A stretch of 64,000 nt of DNA, from the NCBI RefSeq assembly GCF_023660105.1, contig NZ_JAMHGA010000015.1:89521-153520 (forward strand), given 5' to 3'. Origin of the DNA: Desulfovibrio aminophilus (GTDB lineage: Bacteria > Desulfobacterota > Desulfovibrionia > Desulfovibrionales > Desulfovibrionaceae). Below the pieces are notes generated by a model. That model saw only the letters and a list, made by a program, of their open reading frames with translations. It was not told where the DNA came from and did no database searches. Each line of letters starts with the position of its first letter. Position 1 is the stretch's first letter. A program made the translations under genes and the position numbers. Below, in pieces: positions 17,249 to 24,184 of the stretch.

Positions 17249-17276
17249 GGGAAAGCCCCCTTCCCACGCGGCGGGG
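17249..17276. repeat. 28-base repeat, copy 1
   Basis: The 28 bases GGGAAAGCCCCCTT...GCGGCGGGG are identical to copy 2 at 17739-17766, in the same orientation, 490 bases apart. Copy 1 lies 30 bases upstream of the flavoprotein start. Confidence 0.85.
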
Positions 17277-17372
17277 CGCTGCCGACTTCCGTGACGAAGG
17301 AGGCCGGTCGATCCGGCTGCCGCTTTCGAAGAGGGGGGGAGCCGGCGCGGTGGCGGCAGACGCTGGAGGCGT

Positions 17373-17633
17373 TCAGCCCCGCCCGGAGGCAGGGGGGCGG
17401 AATCGTTCGTACAGGGTGCCGATGGCCCAGCAGAACAGCCGGACGCCCAGGCAGGCCGCGAAGGCGTGCCGGAGCGGCGCTTGCCAGCATTCGCCGTCGC
17501 CCTGTCCGAGCAGCAGCCGCGCGCACAGCTCCGCGAAAAACACGAGCAGAAACGCGGCCCGCGGCAGCGGGTTTCCGCTTTCGAGCTCTAGGACGGAGAG
17601 CATGAGTGTCGTCGAACGGTCCGGCATCTTCAT
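17373..17633 (-). CDS. small hydrophobic protein of unknown function
   Basis: 86 residues from the ATG at 17633, which has AGGGAAATGAG upstream. Residues about 24-42 (PRAAFLLVFFAELCARLLL) and 60-76 (FAACLGVRLFCWAIGTLY) form two hydrophobic segments, so it is probably an inner-membrane protein. No family is recognised. It sits alone between two copies of a 28-base repeat. The reading is supported by start signal and composition only, so it could be a non-coding open frame. Confidence 0.5.
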   Translation of the reverse strand: MKMPDRSTTLMLSVLELESGNPLPRAAFLLVFFAELCARLLLGQGDGECWQAPLRHAFAACLGVRLFCWAIGTLYERFRPPASGRG

Positions 17634-17738
17634 CTCATTTCCCTGGACTGGTCTGATTACATACGAGCTTCTGGAGAAGCCGCAAGCTCTTTTGGGCGGG
17701 CCCTGACCCCCACGGCGAGGCCTCTTCCAAGGCTGCAG

Positions 17739-17766
17739 GGGAAAGCCCCCTTCCCACGCGGCGGGG
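17739..17766. repeat. 28-base repeat, copy 2
   Basis: Identical to 17249-17276. This copy lies 62 bases upstream of the 30-residue membrane protein at 17828 and about 105 bases upstream, on the other strand, of the gene starting at 17633. Confidence 0.85.
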
Positions 17767-17827
17767 TTTCTGCTATGCCCGTGGCTCTGGGAGAGGATCG
17801 TTCCACACAAGCGAAGGAGACGCCGCC

Positions 17828-17920
17828 ATGATGTCCACTTTCTGGTTCTTCCTGGGCCTGGCCTCGGTCATCGCCGCCCTGGTCATGATCAAGTGCTCCA
17901 GCCTGTCCGACAGCGAGTAG
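17828..17920 (+). CDS. 30-residue single-span membrane protein
   Basis: MMSTFWFFLGLASVIAALVM followed by IKCSSLSDSE. A GAAGGAGA ribosome site lies eight to nine bases upstream, residues 4-21 form one hydrophobic helix, and a strong terminator follows 32 bases after the stop, so the gene looks like a complete monocistronic unit. No family is recognised. Small single-span proteins often act as accessory subunits or regulators of membrane complexes, but there is no partner gene beside it to suggest one. Confidence 0.6.
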   Translation: MMSTFWFFLGLASVIAALVMIKCSSLSDSE

Positions 17921-17951
17921 AGCGGGACAGACCCTTTTCAGCCCGAGCGGG

Positions 17952-17992
17952 GGGCGCGGTCCGGGTGACGGGCCGCGCCCTTCGCTTGTTTT
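17952..17992. terminator. terminator between the small membrane protein and the SGNH gene
   Basis: GGGCGCGG (17952-17959) pairs with CCGCGCCC (17973-17980), extended by three further pairs, and is followed by the T-rich stretch TTCGCTTGTTTT. It serves the plus-strand small gene and can also stop minus-strand transcription of the SGNH gene ending at 18003. Confidence 0.75.
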
Positions 17993-18002
17993 GGGACGGG
18001 AA

Positions 18003-19079
18003 TCAGGGGATCAGCCCGCGATCCCTGAGAAAGGCGGCCAGGGCCCGGGCCGCCACGGCATGGCCGTGGGCGTTCCAGTGTCCGTCGTGAGGAAAGGCGA
18101 AGGGCTGGTGCAGGTCGGCGAAATCGGCGGCGAACGCCGGGTGCAGATCCAGGAACGGAATGCCGCGCCGCGCGGCCGACTCGGCGGAGAGCCGGTTCAG
18201 GACCAGGGCGTCGGACGTGTCGGGATGCCCGGCCTCGATGGCCCCCCGGTCGCCGTCCATGAGCAGGACGAGCCGCGCGCCCTGCGCCCGGGCCGCCCGG
18301 TCCAGTTCGCCGAACAGGTAGTCCGTGGCCGCCCGGACGTCCGCCAGGCGTTCGGCCACGGCCCGGGGCGCCATGTTGGCCTGGAATATCTCGGGTTCCT
18401 TGCCCAGGATCAGGTCGCGCAGCGTTTGGAAGCCGAACTGGCGGCGGTGGCGCAGATAGCGCCAGAGGGCGCTTTCCCGCGCCAGTCCGTACCAGGGTCG
18501 GACGTAGGGCCGGATCGGCCGTTCGCCCAGGACCCGGCCGTCCTCCACGTCCAGCCGCAGCAGGGCTTGCTGGTGCACGCCGGGCGGCGGGATGAAGGAT
18601 TCGAGGAAGTCGTTGTGCACGAGCAGGATCACGAGCACGTCCGGGGACCAGGCCGGGGTCTCGCGGCGGGCCAAGTGCACGTATTGCGACAGGGGGATGC
18701 CGGAGAGCCCGCAGCGCAGGACCTCGGTTCCGGGCGACAGCCGCTCCAGGTCCTCGGCCAGGCTCTGGTCCGCGTCCACCTGCAGGGCCTCGACATATGA
18801 GTCGCCGATCACCACGATGCGGGTTCCCGTCTTCGGCGCGAGGCTGTCCGCGCGCCCCGAGTTCCAGCCCTGGGCGTTGATCCGGTAGCTGGCACGGATT
18901 TCGTCGCGCACCATGTATGTTCCGGTCTGGTTCGGGGCGTAGGCCATGACCCCGTCGCGAAAGGTCGGCTTCGGCAGGTCCGGGGCCATGCCGGTGACGC
19001 GGCAGAACCCCTCCAGGCCGAGCAGGGTCAGGAGGACGGCGGCCAGGGCGAGGCCGAGATGTTGAAGGGCGCGGCGCAT
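18003..19079 (-). CDS. SGNH/GDSL-type hydrolase-fold protein, membrane-anchored
   Basis: 358 residues. An N-terminal hydrophobic segment (HLGLALAAVLLTLLGLEGF) anchors or exports it. Block I is RIVVIGDSYVEALQ with the nucleophile Ser in GDSY, and block V is HDGHWNAHGH with the catalytic Asp and His. VILLVHNDFLESF carries the Asn-type oxyanion block. This is the pattern of SGNH hydrolases, often acting on acyl or acetyl groups of envelope polymers; the substrate is not known. The ATG at 19079 is preceded by AGGAACC. It diverges from xthA and ends next to a terminator. Confidence 0.85.
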   Translation of the reverse strand: MRRALQHLGLALAAVLLTLLGLEGFCRVTGMAPDLPKPTFRDGVMAYAPNQTGTYMVRDEIRASYRINAQGWNSGRADSLAPKTGTRIVVIGDSYVEALQVDADQSLAEDLERLSPGTEVLRCGLSGIPLSQYVHLARRETPAWSPDVLVILLVHNDFLESFIPPPGVHQQALLRLDVEDGRVLGERPIRPYVRPWYGLARESALWRYLRHRRQFGFQTLRDLILGKEPEIFQANMAPRAVAERLADVRAATDYLFGELDRAARAQGARLVLLMDGDRGAIEAGHPDTSDALVLNRLSAESAARRGIPFLDLHPAFAADFADLHQPFAFPHDGHWNAHGHAVAARALAAFLRDRGLIP

Positions 19080-19141
19080 GCTGCTAGGTTCCTGCTCGGG
19101 ATTGGTAAACCGCGCGAATGAAGGAATCAAGCGGAGGGCGC

Positions 19142-19909
19142 ATGCGCATCGTCTCCTGGAACGTGAACGGCTACCGGGCCGTGCTCAAGAAGGGCTTCCT
19201 GGATTGGCTGAACGCCTGCGGGGCCGACGCCGTGCTCCTGCAGGAAACCAAGGTGGAGCCGGACCAGCTGGCCCCGGAGGAGCGCGAACCCGAGGGCTGG
19301 CACTCGGTCTGGAACTGGTCCAAGAAGAAAAAGGGCTATTCCGGCACGGCCTGCTTCCTGCGCACGCCGCCCCTGTCGCACTCCTTCGGCCTGCCCGGGG
19401 ACGAATTCCGGGGCGAGGGCCGGACCATCCTCCTGGAGCTCCCGGATCTCTGGCTCTTCAACATCTACTTCCCCAACGGCCAGATGGGCGAGGCGCGCCT
19501 GGACTTCAAGCTGCGCTTCTACGACCGCTTCCTGGAGTACGCCCAGGAGCTGCGGGCCACCAAGCCCGTGGTGGTGGGCGGCGATTTCAACACCGCGCAC
19601 AAGGAAATCGATCTCAAGAACGCCAAGGCCAACGAGAAGACCTCCGGCTTCCTGCCCGTGGAGCGGGCCTGGCTGGACACCTTCACGGCCCACGGCTACC
19701 TGGACACCTTCCGGCTCTTCGAGTCCGGCCCGGGCCACTACTCCTGGTGGTCCTACCGCTTCAACGCCCGCAAGAACAACGCGGGGTGGCGCATCGACTA
19801 CTTCTTCGCCTCCGAGGAGCTGCGCAATCGTGTGCGCGCGGCCTGGATCGAGGCGGCCACCGAGGGCTCGGACCACTGCCCGGTCTGGGTCGAGATCGCG
19901 GACCTCTAG
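19142..19909 (+). CDS. xthA: exodeoxyribonuclease III
   Basis: 255 residues, family length. MRIVSWNVNGYRA, LLQETK (metal-binding Glu), NIYFPNGQ, VVVGGDFNTAHKEIDL (Asp and Asn), WRIDYFFAS and GSDHCPVW (catalytic His with the preceding Asp) are all present. It repairs abasic sites and trims 3' ends as part of base excision repair. The ATG at 19142 has GGAGG upstream; an in-frame start at 19118 is less likely. It diverges from the SGNH gene with 62 bases between them and is followed by two hairpins. Confidence 0.96.
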   Translation: MRIVSWNVNGYRAVLKKGFLDWLNACGADAVLLQETKVEPDQLAPEEREPEGWHSVWNWSKKKKGYSGTACFLRTPPLSHSFGLPGDEFRGEGRTILLELPDLWLFNIYFPNGQMGEARLDFKLRFYDRFLEYAQELRATKPVVVGGDFNTAHKEIDLKNAKANEKTSGFLPVERAWLDTFTAHGYLDTFRLFESGPGHYSWWSYRFNARKNNAGWRIDYFFASEELRNRVRAAWIEAATEGSDHCPVWVEIADL

Positions 19910-19982
19910 AATCGGCTTCCGGCGAATCCGGGCGGAGCTGCCCGGAGAGGGTGGATTTCGGCGCGGACGGTCGCTTGGCGGG

Positions 19983-20012
19983 GGGCCCCGGCGCGGTTTC
20001 ACGCCGGGGCCC
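19983..20012. terminator. hairpin between xthA and the RRM gene
   Basis: GGGCCCCGGCG (19983-19993) and CGCCGGGGCCC (20002-20012) form a perfect 11-base-pair stem with an 8-base loop. A second hairpin, ACAGCCC-CTT-GGGCTGT (20023-20039), follows. The two genes converge here, so the stems probably separate their transcripts, although no T-run is present. Confidence 0.55.
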
Positions 20013-20045
20013 GTATGAGCCGACAGCCCCTTGGGCTGTGCGCGT

Positions 20046-20312
20046 CTACCAGTTCTTGGCGGGGCGCGGGGCGCGCTCGCGCGCCTCGTTGACCTTCAGG
20101 CTGCGGCCGCCGAAATCCTTGCCGTCCAGGGCCTCGATGGCCGCGGCGGCTCCGGCGTCATCCATCTGGACGAAGGCGAATCCACGGAACCGGCCGGTTT
20201 CCCGGTCCATGACGAACTTCACTCCCTGCACCTCGCCGTGGGCGGCGAAGAGGTCCTTGAGCTGGTCTTCCGTGGCGCTGTAAGGCAGATTCCCGACGTA
20301 AATCGACTTCAT
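20046..20312 (-). CDS. RNA-binding protein with a single RRM domain
   Basis: 88 residues. MKSIYVGNLPYSATEDQL holds RNP2 (IYVGNL) and GRFRGFAFVQM holds RNP1, the two RNA-contact motifs of the RRM fold; LDGKDFGGRSLKVNEARER closes the domain, with a short basic tail. Such stand-alone RRM proteins are common in cyanobacteria and deltaproteobacteria and are often cold-induced. An AGAGGAG ribosome site precedes the ATG. The 156-base leader upstream contains short hairpins (TCCGCC...GGCGGA) that might be temperature-sensitive; this is speculation. Confidence 0.93.
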   Translation of the reverse strand: MKSIYVGNLPYSATEDQLKDLFAAHGEVQGVKFVMDRETGRFRGFAFVQMDDAGAAAAIEALDGKDFGGRSLKVNEARERAPRPAKNW

Positions 20313-20468
20313 GGAACCACTCCTCTCGCAAGACGACAAGACAGCCCTTGCCGTTGTAGGCGTCTCCGTCGCCCACGTCCCGAGCGGCAAGGAAACCCTT
20401 GACTTCTTTCCGCCTATCCCAGGCGGAGGAAAACAGCAAGAGGGGGGCGGGGCCGCCGGGCCGCCCAT

Positions 20469-22187
20469 TCAGCCCTTTTCATCCACCAGACGGCCCGAGG
20501 GCGAATAGTCCGCCCCCGAGGGCGCGGCGGGCGTCTCGTAGAGGTCCAGCAGTCGTCGGCCCAGGTCCAGCTCCAGTTCGCTGACGGCCTGGGGAGCTCC
20601 GGGCGGCACGCTCGTATCCGGGGCCAGGAAGCGTGTGGGGTCGCCCCGCAGCTCCTCGGCGGCCATCCCGCTCCAGCGGGTGAGCAGGCCGTTTTCGCCG
20701 CTGAGCAGGTCGCGGGCCGTGTCCGGGGCCTGGCCCAGGGCGGCGTAGAAGGCGTCGGCGTCCAGCCAGAGCTGCTTGTCCGCGCCGGTCTCGCGCAGGC
20801 CCAGCCAGGACAGGCCGGTCTGGGCGTCCCGCACCGGCTCGCGCCATTGCTCGGCCAGCCCGGGCTGGAAGCGGGCCTCGTCGGACTGGATCAGGCCGCG
20901 CAGGTCGTTGTAGGCCGTGAGGGTGTCGCCCAGGCCTTTTTCCATGACTTCCAGGGCGTCGGTCACGCGCAGGGGCAGGGTCTCGCCGAAGGGCTCGGCC
21001 AGGTCCAGCCGCAGCCGTCCCTGGTCGGCCTCGAAGGTTCCCGGCCGGCGGATCTGCGTCGCGGCGTCCACGCGCATTTCCCCGTCCGTGCCCGGCCGGG
21101 CCGTGGCCGAGAGTCCCAGGGCGGCCAGGGCCGCGCTGGAGGCGTCGTCCGCGCCGCTGATCACCAGCCGTTGCCCGAGCTTGGGATTCCTGTCCGAGAG
21201 CGAGAGCAGCTCGCCCTCGGCCGGAAGGGCCCGGCCGTCCTCGGTGTAGACCGTGCGGTCGCGGGCGGCGGTCTCGGCCGTGAAGCGCTGTTGGGTCATG
21301 TTCAGGGCCGAGGAAAGGTTCTGGAGCACGTCATCCCAGGAATCCCCGGCGTTCACCTGGAATTCCGCCGAGCCCGAGTCCGGCCCGGCGCTCCAGTCCA
21401 GGGCGTAGGTCCCCGGGGCGATGTCCGTGACGGCCGTGGGGTCCAGGGTCTTGGATACGTAGGATGTGGCCGTGGCCGCCCGCTCGCCGAGCACTTGGCA
21501 GGCCCCGGTTTCCGCCGGGCCCTGGGGCGCGGGCACGGCCGCGAGGTTCAGCGAATCGAGCAGGTGGCCGGAGGTGTCGCGCAGGGCGAGTTCGCCCGCG
21601 TCCCGGGCCTGGTTCAGGTCCAGGGTCAGGGACAGGCCCGTGGCCAGGCTGTTCTCCAGGTGCTGGCCCGGGGCGCTCTGGAAGACCACCCGGGACTGGG
21701 CGGGAAGGTCCGCGTCGTTCACCGCGTCGGCCACCTTGCCGAGCACATCCCGGTTCGTGTCCCCGGCGGCCACCTCCACGGAGAGCTTTTCCGTGGTTCC
21801 GTCCAGGGTCATCTCGAAGGAGTAGGTTCCCGGGTCCAGGGCGCTGGCCGCCTCCGGATCGAAGCCGCGCGAGACGAAACGCTCGTAGGGACGGGCCCGC
21901 GAGGCGTCCGGCAGGCTCGCCGCCAGCTTGCCGTCCAGGCCGGGATCGGCCACCACCAGCCGCGCGCGGTCCGGGGCCCAGCCGGAATCCGGCCAGGAAA
22001 AGGCCGCCAGGCGGCTGCTCAGGGTCTGGACGCGGTCCCGGTATTCCCGGGCCGGGCCGGGGTCGAGGCGGCGCAGGGAGGCGGGGCGGGGATCGGGAAA
22101 ACGCTGGGCGACGGACGAGGCCGAGGTGGTGGTTCCTCCGGCGGCGCTGGGCTCAATCCCCAGGATCGTCTTCAGGCCCTCGCTCAT
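20469..22187 (-). CDS. flagellar hook-associated (FliD/HAP2-like) protein
   Basis: 572 residues without signal peptide or membrane helix. Two related segments (LDPGTYSFEMTLDGTTEKLSVEV and IAPGTYALDW...GSAEFQVNAGDSWDDVLQNL) resemble the repeated beta-rich units of FliD and flagellin-like proteins, and the C-terminal helical part (DALEVMEKGLGDTLTAYNDLRGLI) is of the type that ends such proteins. Neighbours truA, MotE-like and FliJ support a flagellar role. The overall similarity to canonical FliD is weak, so it could be another filament-associated protein. The ATG at 22187 overlaps the end of truA by 35 bases. Confidence 0.5.
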   Translation of the reverse strand: MSEGLKTILGIEPSAAGGTTTSASSVAQRFPDPRPASLRRLDPGPAREYRDRVQTLSSRLAAFSWPDSGWAPDRARLVVADPGLDGKLAASLPDASRARPYERFVSRGFDPEAASALDPGTYSFEMTLDGTTEKLSVEVAAGDTNRDVLGKVADAVNDADLPAQSRVVFQSAPGQHLENSLATGLSLTLDLNQARDAGELALRDTSGHLLDSLNLAAVPAPQGPAETGACQVLGERAATATSYVSKTLDPTAVTDIAPGTYALDWSAGPDSGSAEFQVNAGDSWDDVLQNLSSALNMTQQRFTAETAARDRTVYTEDGRALPAEGELLSLSDRNPKLGQRLVISGADDASSAALAALGLSATARPGTDGEMRVDAATQIRRPGTFEADQGRLRLDLAEPFGETLPLRVTDALEVMEKGLGDTLTAYNDLRGLIQSDEARFQPGLAEQWREPVRDAQTGLSWLGLRETGADKQLWLDADAFYAALGQAPDTARDLLSGENGLLTRWSGMAAEELRGDPTRFLAPDTSVPPGAPQAVSELELDLGRRLLDLYETPAAPSGADYSPSGRLVDEKG

Positions 22188-22935
22188 GAACGTCACCGTA
22201 GACCACCCGCTCCAGGCAGAGCCCCCGGGCGGGAGCCGTGGCCGGAGCAAGGGTCCTGTCCCTTCCTTCCAGGATAGTTCGGACGGATTGGGGATCGGCT
22301 TTACCCCGGCCCACCTCCACCAGCAGGCCCATCACGTTGCGGACCATCTGCTTGAGGAAGCCGTCGGCCTCGATGCGCCAGACCACCTCGTGCTCCGTGA
22401 GGCCCGGGCAGCGCTCCAGGCGGGTCACGCCGCGCACGGTGTGGCGCACGGGGGTGCCGGTGTTCATGAAGCTCTTGAAGTCGTGGGTTCCGAGGAAGTG
22501 GGGCGCGGCGGCGTCCATGGCCGCGAGGTCCAGGGGGCCGCAGTCCCAGACGTACTTGCGGCGCTGGGGATGGACGAAGGCCCGCGTGGTCCAGAGGGTG
22601 TAGGCGTAGGTCTTGGACACGGCCCCGAAACGGGCGTGGAAGTCCCGCGACACGGGCTCCACGGCCAGCACGGACACGGAGTCGGGCAGCAGGCAGTTGA
22701 GGGCCCGTTGCCAGGGCACGGAGAGCTTGTGCTCCGGGATGTCCACGTGGGCCACCTGGCCCAGGGCGTGAACCCCGGTGTCGGTGCGGCCCGCGCCCTG
22801 CACCCGGGCGTGGCGGCCGATGATCCGCTCCACGGCGGCCTCCAGGGCCCCCTGGATGGTGGGGTCGTCCTTCTGGAGCTGCCAGCCCTTGAAGTTGGTC
22901 CCGTCGTAGGCCAGGGTCAGTTTGAGCCGGACCAT
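22153..22935 (-). CDS. truA: tRNA pseudouridine(38-40) synthase TruA
   Basis: 260 residues. RLKLTLAYDGTNFKGWQLQKDDPTIQGALE is the family N-terminus, GAGRTDTGVHALGQVAH carries the catalytic Asp, and SRDFHARFGAVSKTYAYTLW and DGFLKQMVRNVMGLLVEVGRGK complete the signature. It modifies the anticodon arm of several tRNAs. It starts three bases after the stop of the MotE-like gene and its 3' end overlaps the FliD-like gene by 35 bases, so a housekeeping enzyme is embedded in a motility-type cluster. Confidence 0.96.
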   Translation of the reverse strand: MVRLKLTLAYDGTNFKGWQLQKDDPTIQGALEAAVERIIGRHARVQGAGRTDTGVHALGQVAHVDIPEHKLSVPWQRALNCLLPDSVSVLAVEPVSRDFHARFGAVSKTYAYTLWTTRAFVHPQRRKYVWDCGPLDLAAMDAAAPHFLGTHDFKSFMNTGTPVRHTVRGVTRLERCPGLTEHEVVWRIEADGFLKQMVRNVMGLLVEVGRGKADPQSVRTILEGRDRTLAPATAPARGLCLERVVYGDVHERGPEDDPGD

Positions 22936-22937
22936 TC

Positions 22938-23585
22938 CTACTGCTGGGGCCGGGCCGGGGCCGCGGGCGTCTCCAGGGGAGCCTGGAGACGGGTCAGGGC
23001 CTCGGTGAGCACGGCGGCCCGGTCGGCGCGCACGTTGGAGAGGATTTCGCCCGCGGTGCGGCCGCGCATGCCCGACAGGATTTTGACGGCCAGGGCGTCG
23101 TCCAGGGTCTCCAGCACGGCGGCGGCCTGCTTGGACTTCATGTTGGAATACACGTCCACGAGATGCTTGAGCTTTTCGTCCTTGAGCACGTCGGCCTGGT
23201 CGAGCATGGCCTGGATGCGCTGCTCCACCTGCTTGAGCTCAACCAACTTGTCGTCCAGGCTCTTTTCCAAAGCCTTGAGCGAGCGCTCCTTGGAGGCCAG
23301 ATCCTCCTCGCGCTGCTTGAGGATCTTCCAGTCCGCCGGGGAGCCGGCGGGCGGCAGGGCGGCGTCCTGGGCCGGTTTCTGGCCCTGCGCCGCGTCCTGG
23401 GTCTTGGCCGGGGGCGTGGCGGTCTGGGCCTGGGCGGCCTTGGGCTCCAGGGCCGCGACCACGGGCCGCTCGGCCTTGGCCGGACGTCCGTCGAAGAGCC
23501 CGAACCCGGCGGCGCCCACCAGCCCGAGCTTGATCAGGCCCAGGAGGAGGACCCAGAGGATGATCCTAGAGGGCCGAACGCTCAT
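22938..23585 (-). CDS. MotE-like / MgtE-N-domain protein of the flagellar cluster
   Basis: 215 residues from the ATG at 23585. A membrane anchor (RIILWVLLLGLIKLGLVGAAGFGLF) is followed by an Ala-Pro-Gln-rich linker, a coiled coil (about 95-145, REEDLASKERSLKALEKSLDDKLVELKQVEQRI) and a C-terminal helical domain (VDVYSNMKSKQAAAVLETLDDALAVKILSGMRGRTAGEIL) that matches the MgtE N-terminal domain found in MotE. MotE-type proteins stand next to fliJ in many bacteria and assist the motor. The end of fliJ overlaps the start by 20 bases. An alternative ATG at 23642 would add 19 residues. Confidence 0.75.
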   Translation of the reverse strand: MSVRPSRIILWVLLLGLIKLGLVGAAGFGLFDGRPAKAERPVVAALEPKAAQAQTATPPAKTQDAAQGQKPAQDAALPPAGSPADWKILKQREEDLASKERSLKALEKSLDDKLVELKQVEQRIQAMLDQADVLKDEKLKHLVDVYSNMKSKQAAAVLETLDDALAVKILSGMRGRTAGEILSNVRADRAAVLTEALTRLQAPLETPAAPARPQQ

Positions 23586-24009
23586 GACGCAGGACAGCCA
23601 TTTCCTCGGTTTCCTTGGCTTCGCGGAGGGCTTGCTCTTCATGGTGTTTTCTGGCCTGCTGTTCCTTGAGTTTTTCGAGCAGCTTGCGGTCCTTGGAACG
23701 GGAAACCGCATCCTGGCGGGCCCTTTGCAATTTCAAGGCCAGCCTGGCCAGTTCGGCCTTGGCCATGATGAGGTCCTGTTCCAGGGCTTGGCGGTACTGC
23801 CGCCAGAGCCAGATTTCGTTGACGCTTGAGGCTCCCTGGCCCACGCCCCGGCGCAGGTGCTCGGCCAGGCGCGCCTCCAGCTCGGCCGCGGCCCGTTCGC
23901 CCCGGGCGTGTTCCGCGATGGCCCGGGCCAGATCGAGCTTGGCCTGTTCCTCCAGCTGGGTCCGGTAGTCGAGGACCTTCTCCAGCTTGAAGACGAAGGG
24001 TCCGGGCAT
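23566..24009 (-). CDS. fliJ: flagellar export chaperone FliJ
   Basis: 147 residues, almost entirely coiled coil. The start FKLEKVLDYRTQLEEQAKLDLARAIAEH and the later LIMAKAELARLALKLQRARQDAVSRSKDRKLLEKLKEQQARKHHEEQALREAKETEEMA are typical of FliJ, the central stalk-like component of the flagellar type III export ATPase. The gene begins four bases after the cysteine-rich small gene and overlaps the MotE-like gene. Other flagellar export genes (fliI, fliH) are not in the window. Confidence 0.85.
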   Translation of the reverse strand: MPGPFVFKLEKVLDYRTQLEEQAKLDLARAIAEHARGERAAAELEARLAEHLRRGVGQGASSVNEIWLWRQYRQALEQDLIMAKAELARLALKLQRARQDAVSRSKDRKLLEKLKEQQARKHHEEQALREAKETEEMAVLRHERSAL

Positions 24010-24013
24010 GGGG

Positions 24014-24184
24014 TCAGCCGCGTTCCGGCCGTCCGGCCAGGCCGCAGTAGCCCCGGCCGCCGGGCTCTTCCGGGTTCTCCCAGCGCCACATCATGCACAT
24101 GGAGCACTGGCAGAAGCGCAGCTTGTCGTCGTGGGTGGTCAGGTGCGGGCAGTACTTGAACTTGGCTTCGTCCTCGGAGAGCAT
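24014..24184 (-). CDS. 56-residue cysteine-rich protein, probable metal-binding
   Basis: MLSEDEAKFKYCPHLTTHDD, then LRFCQCSMCMMWRWE and GYCGLAGRPERG. Five cysteines and two histidines are arranged as C-X-H, C-X-C-X2-C and a final C, which suggests a zinc or iron-sulfur site. The ATG overlaps the stop of the exported-protein gene by one base (TGATG), and fliJ starts four bases after its stop, so it is translated within this operon. I do not recognise a named family. Confidence 0.65.
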   Translation of the reverse strand: MLSEDEAKFKYCPHLTTHDDKLRFCQCSMCMMWRWENPEEPGGRGYCGLAGRPERG

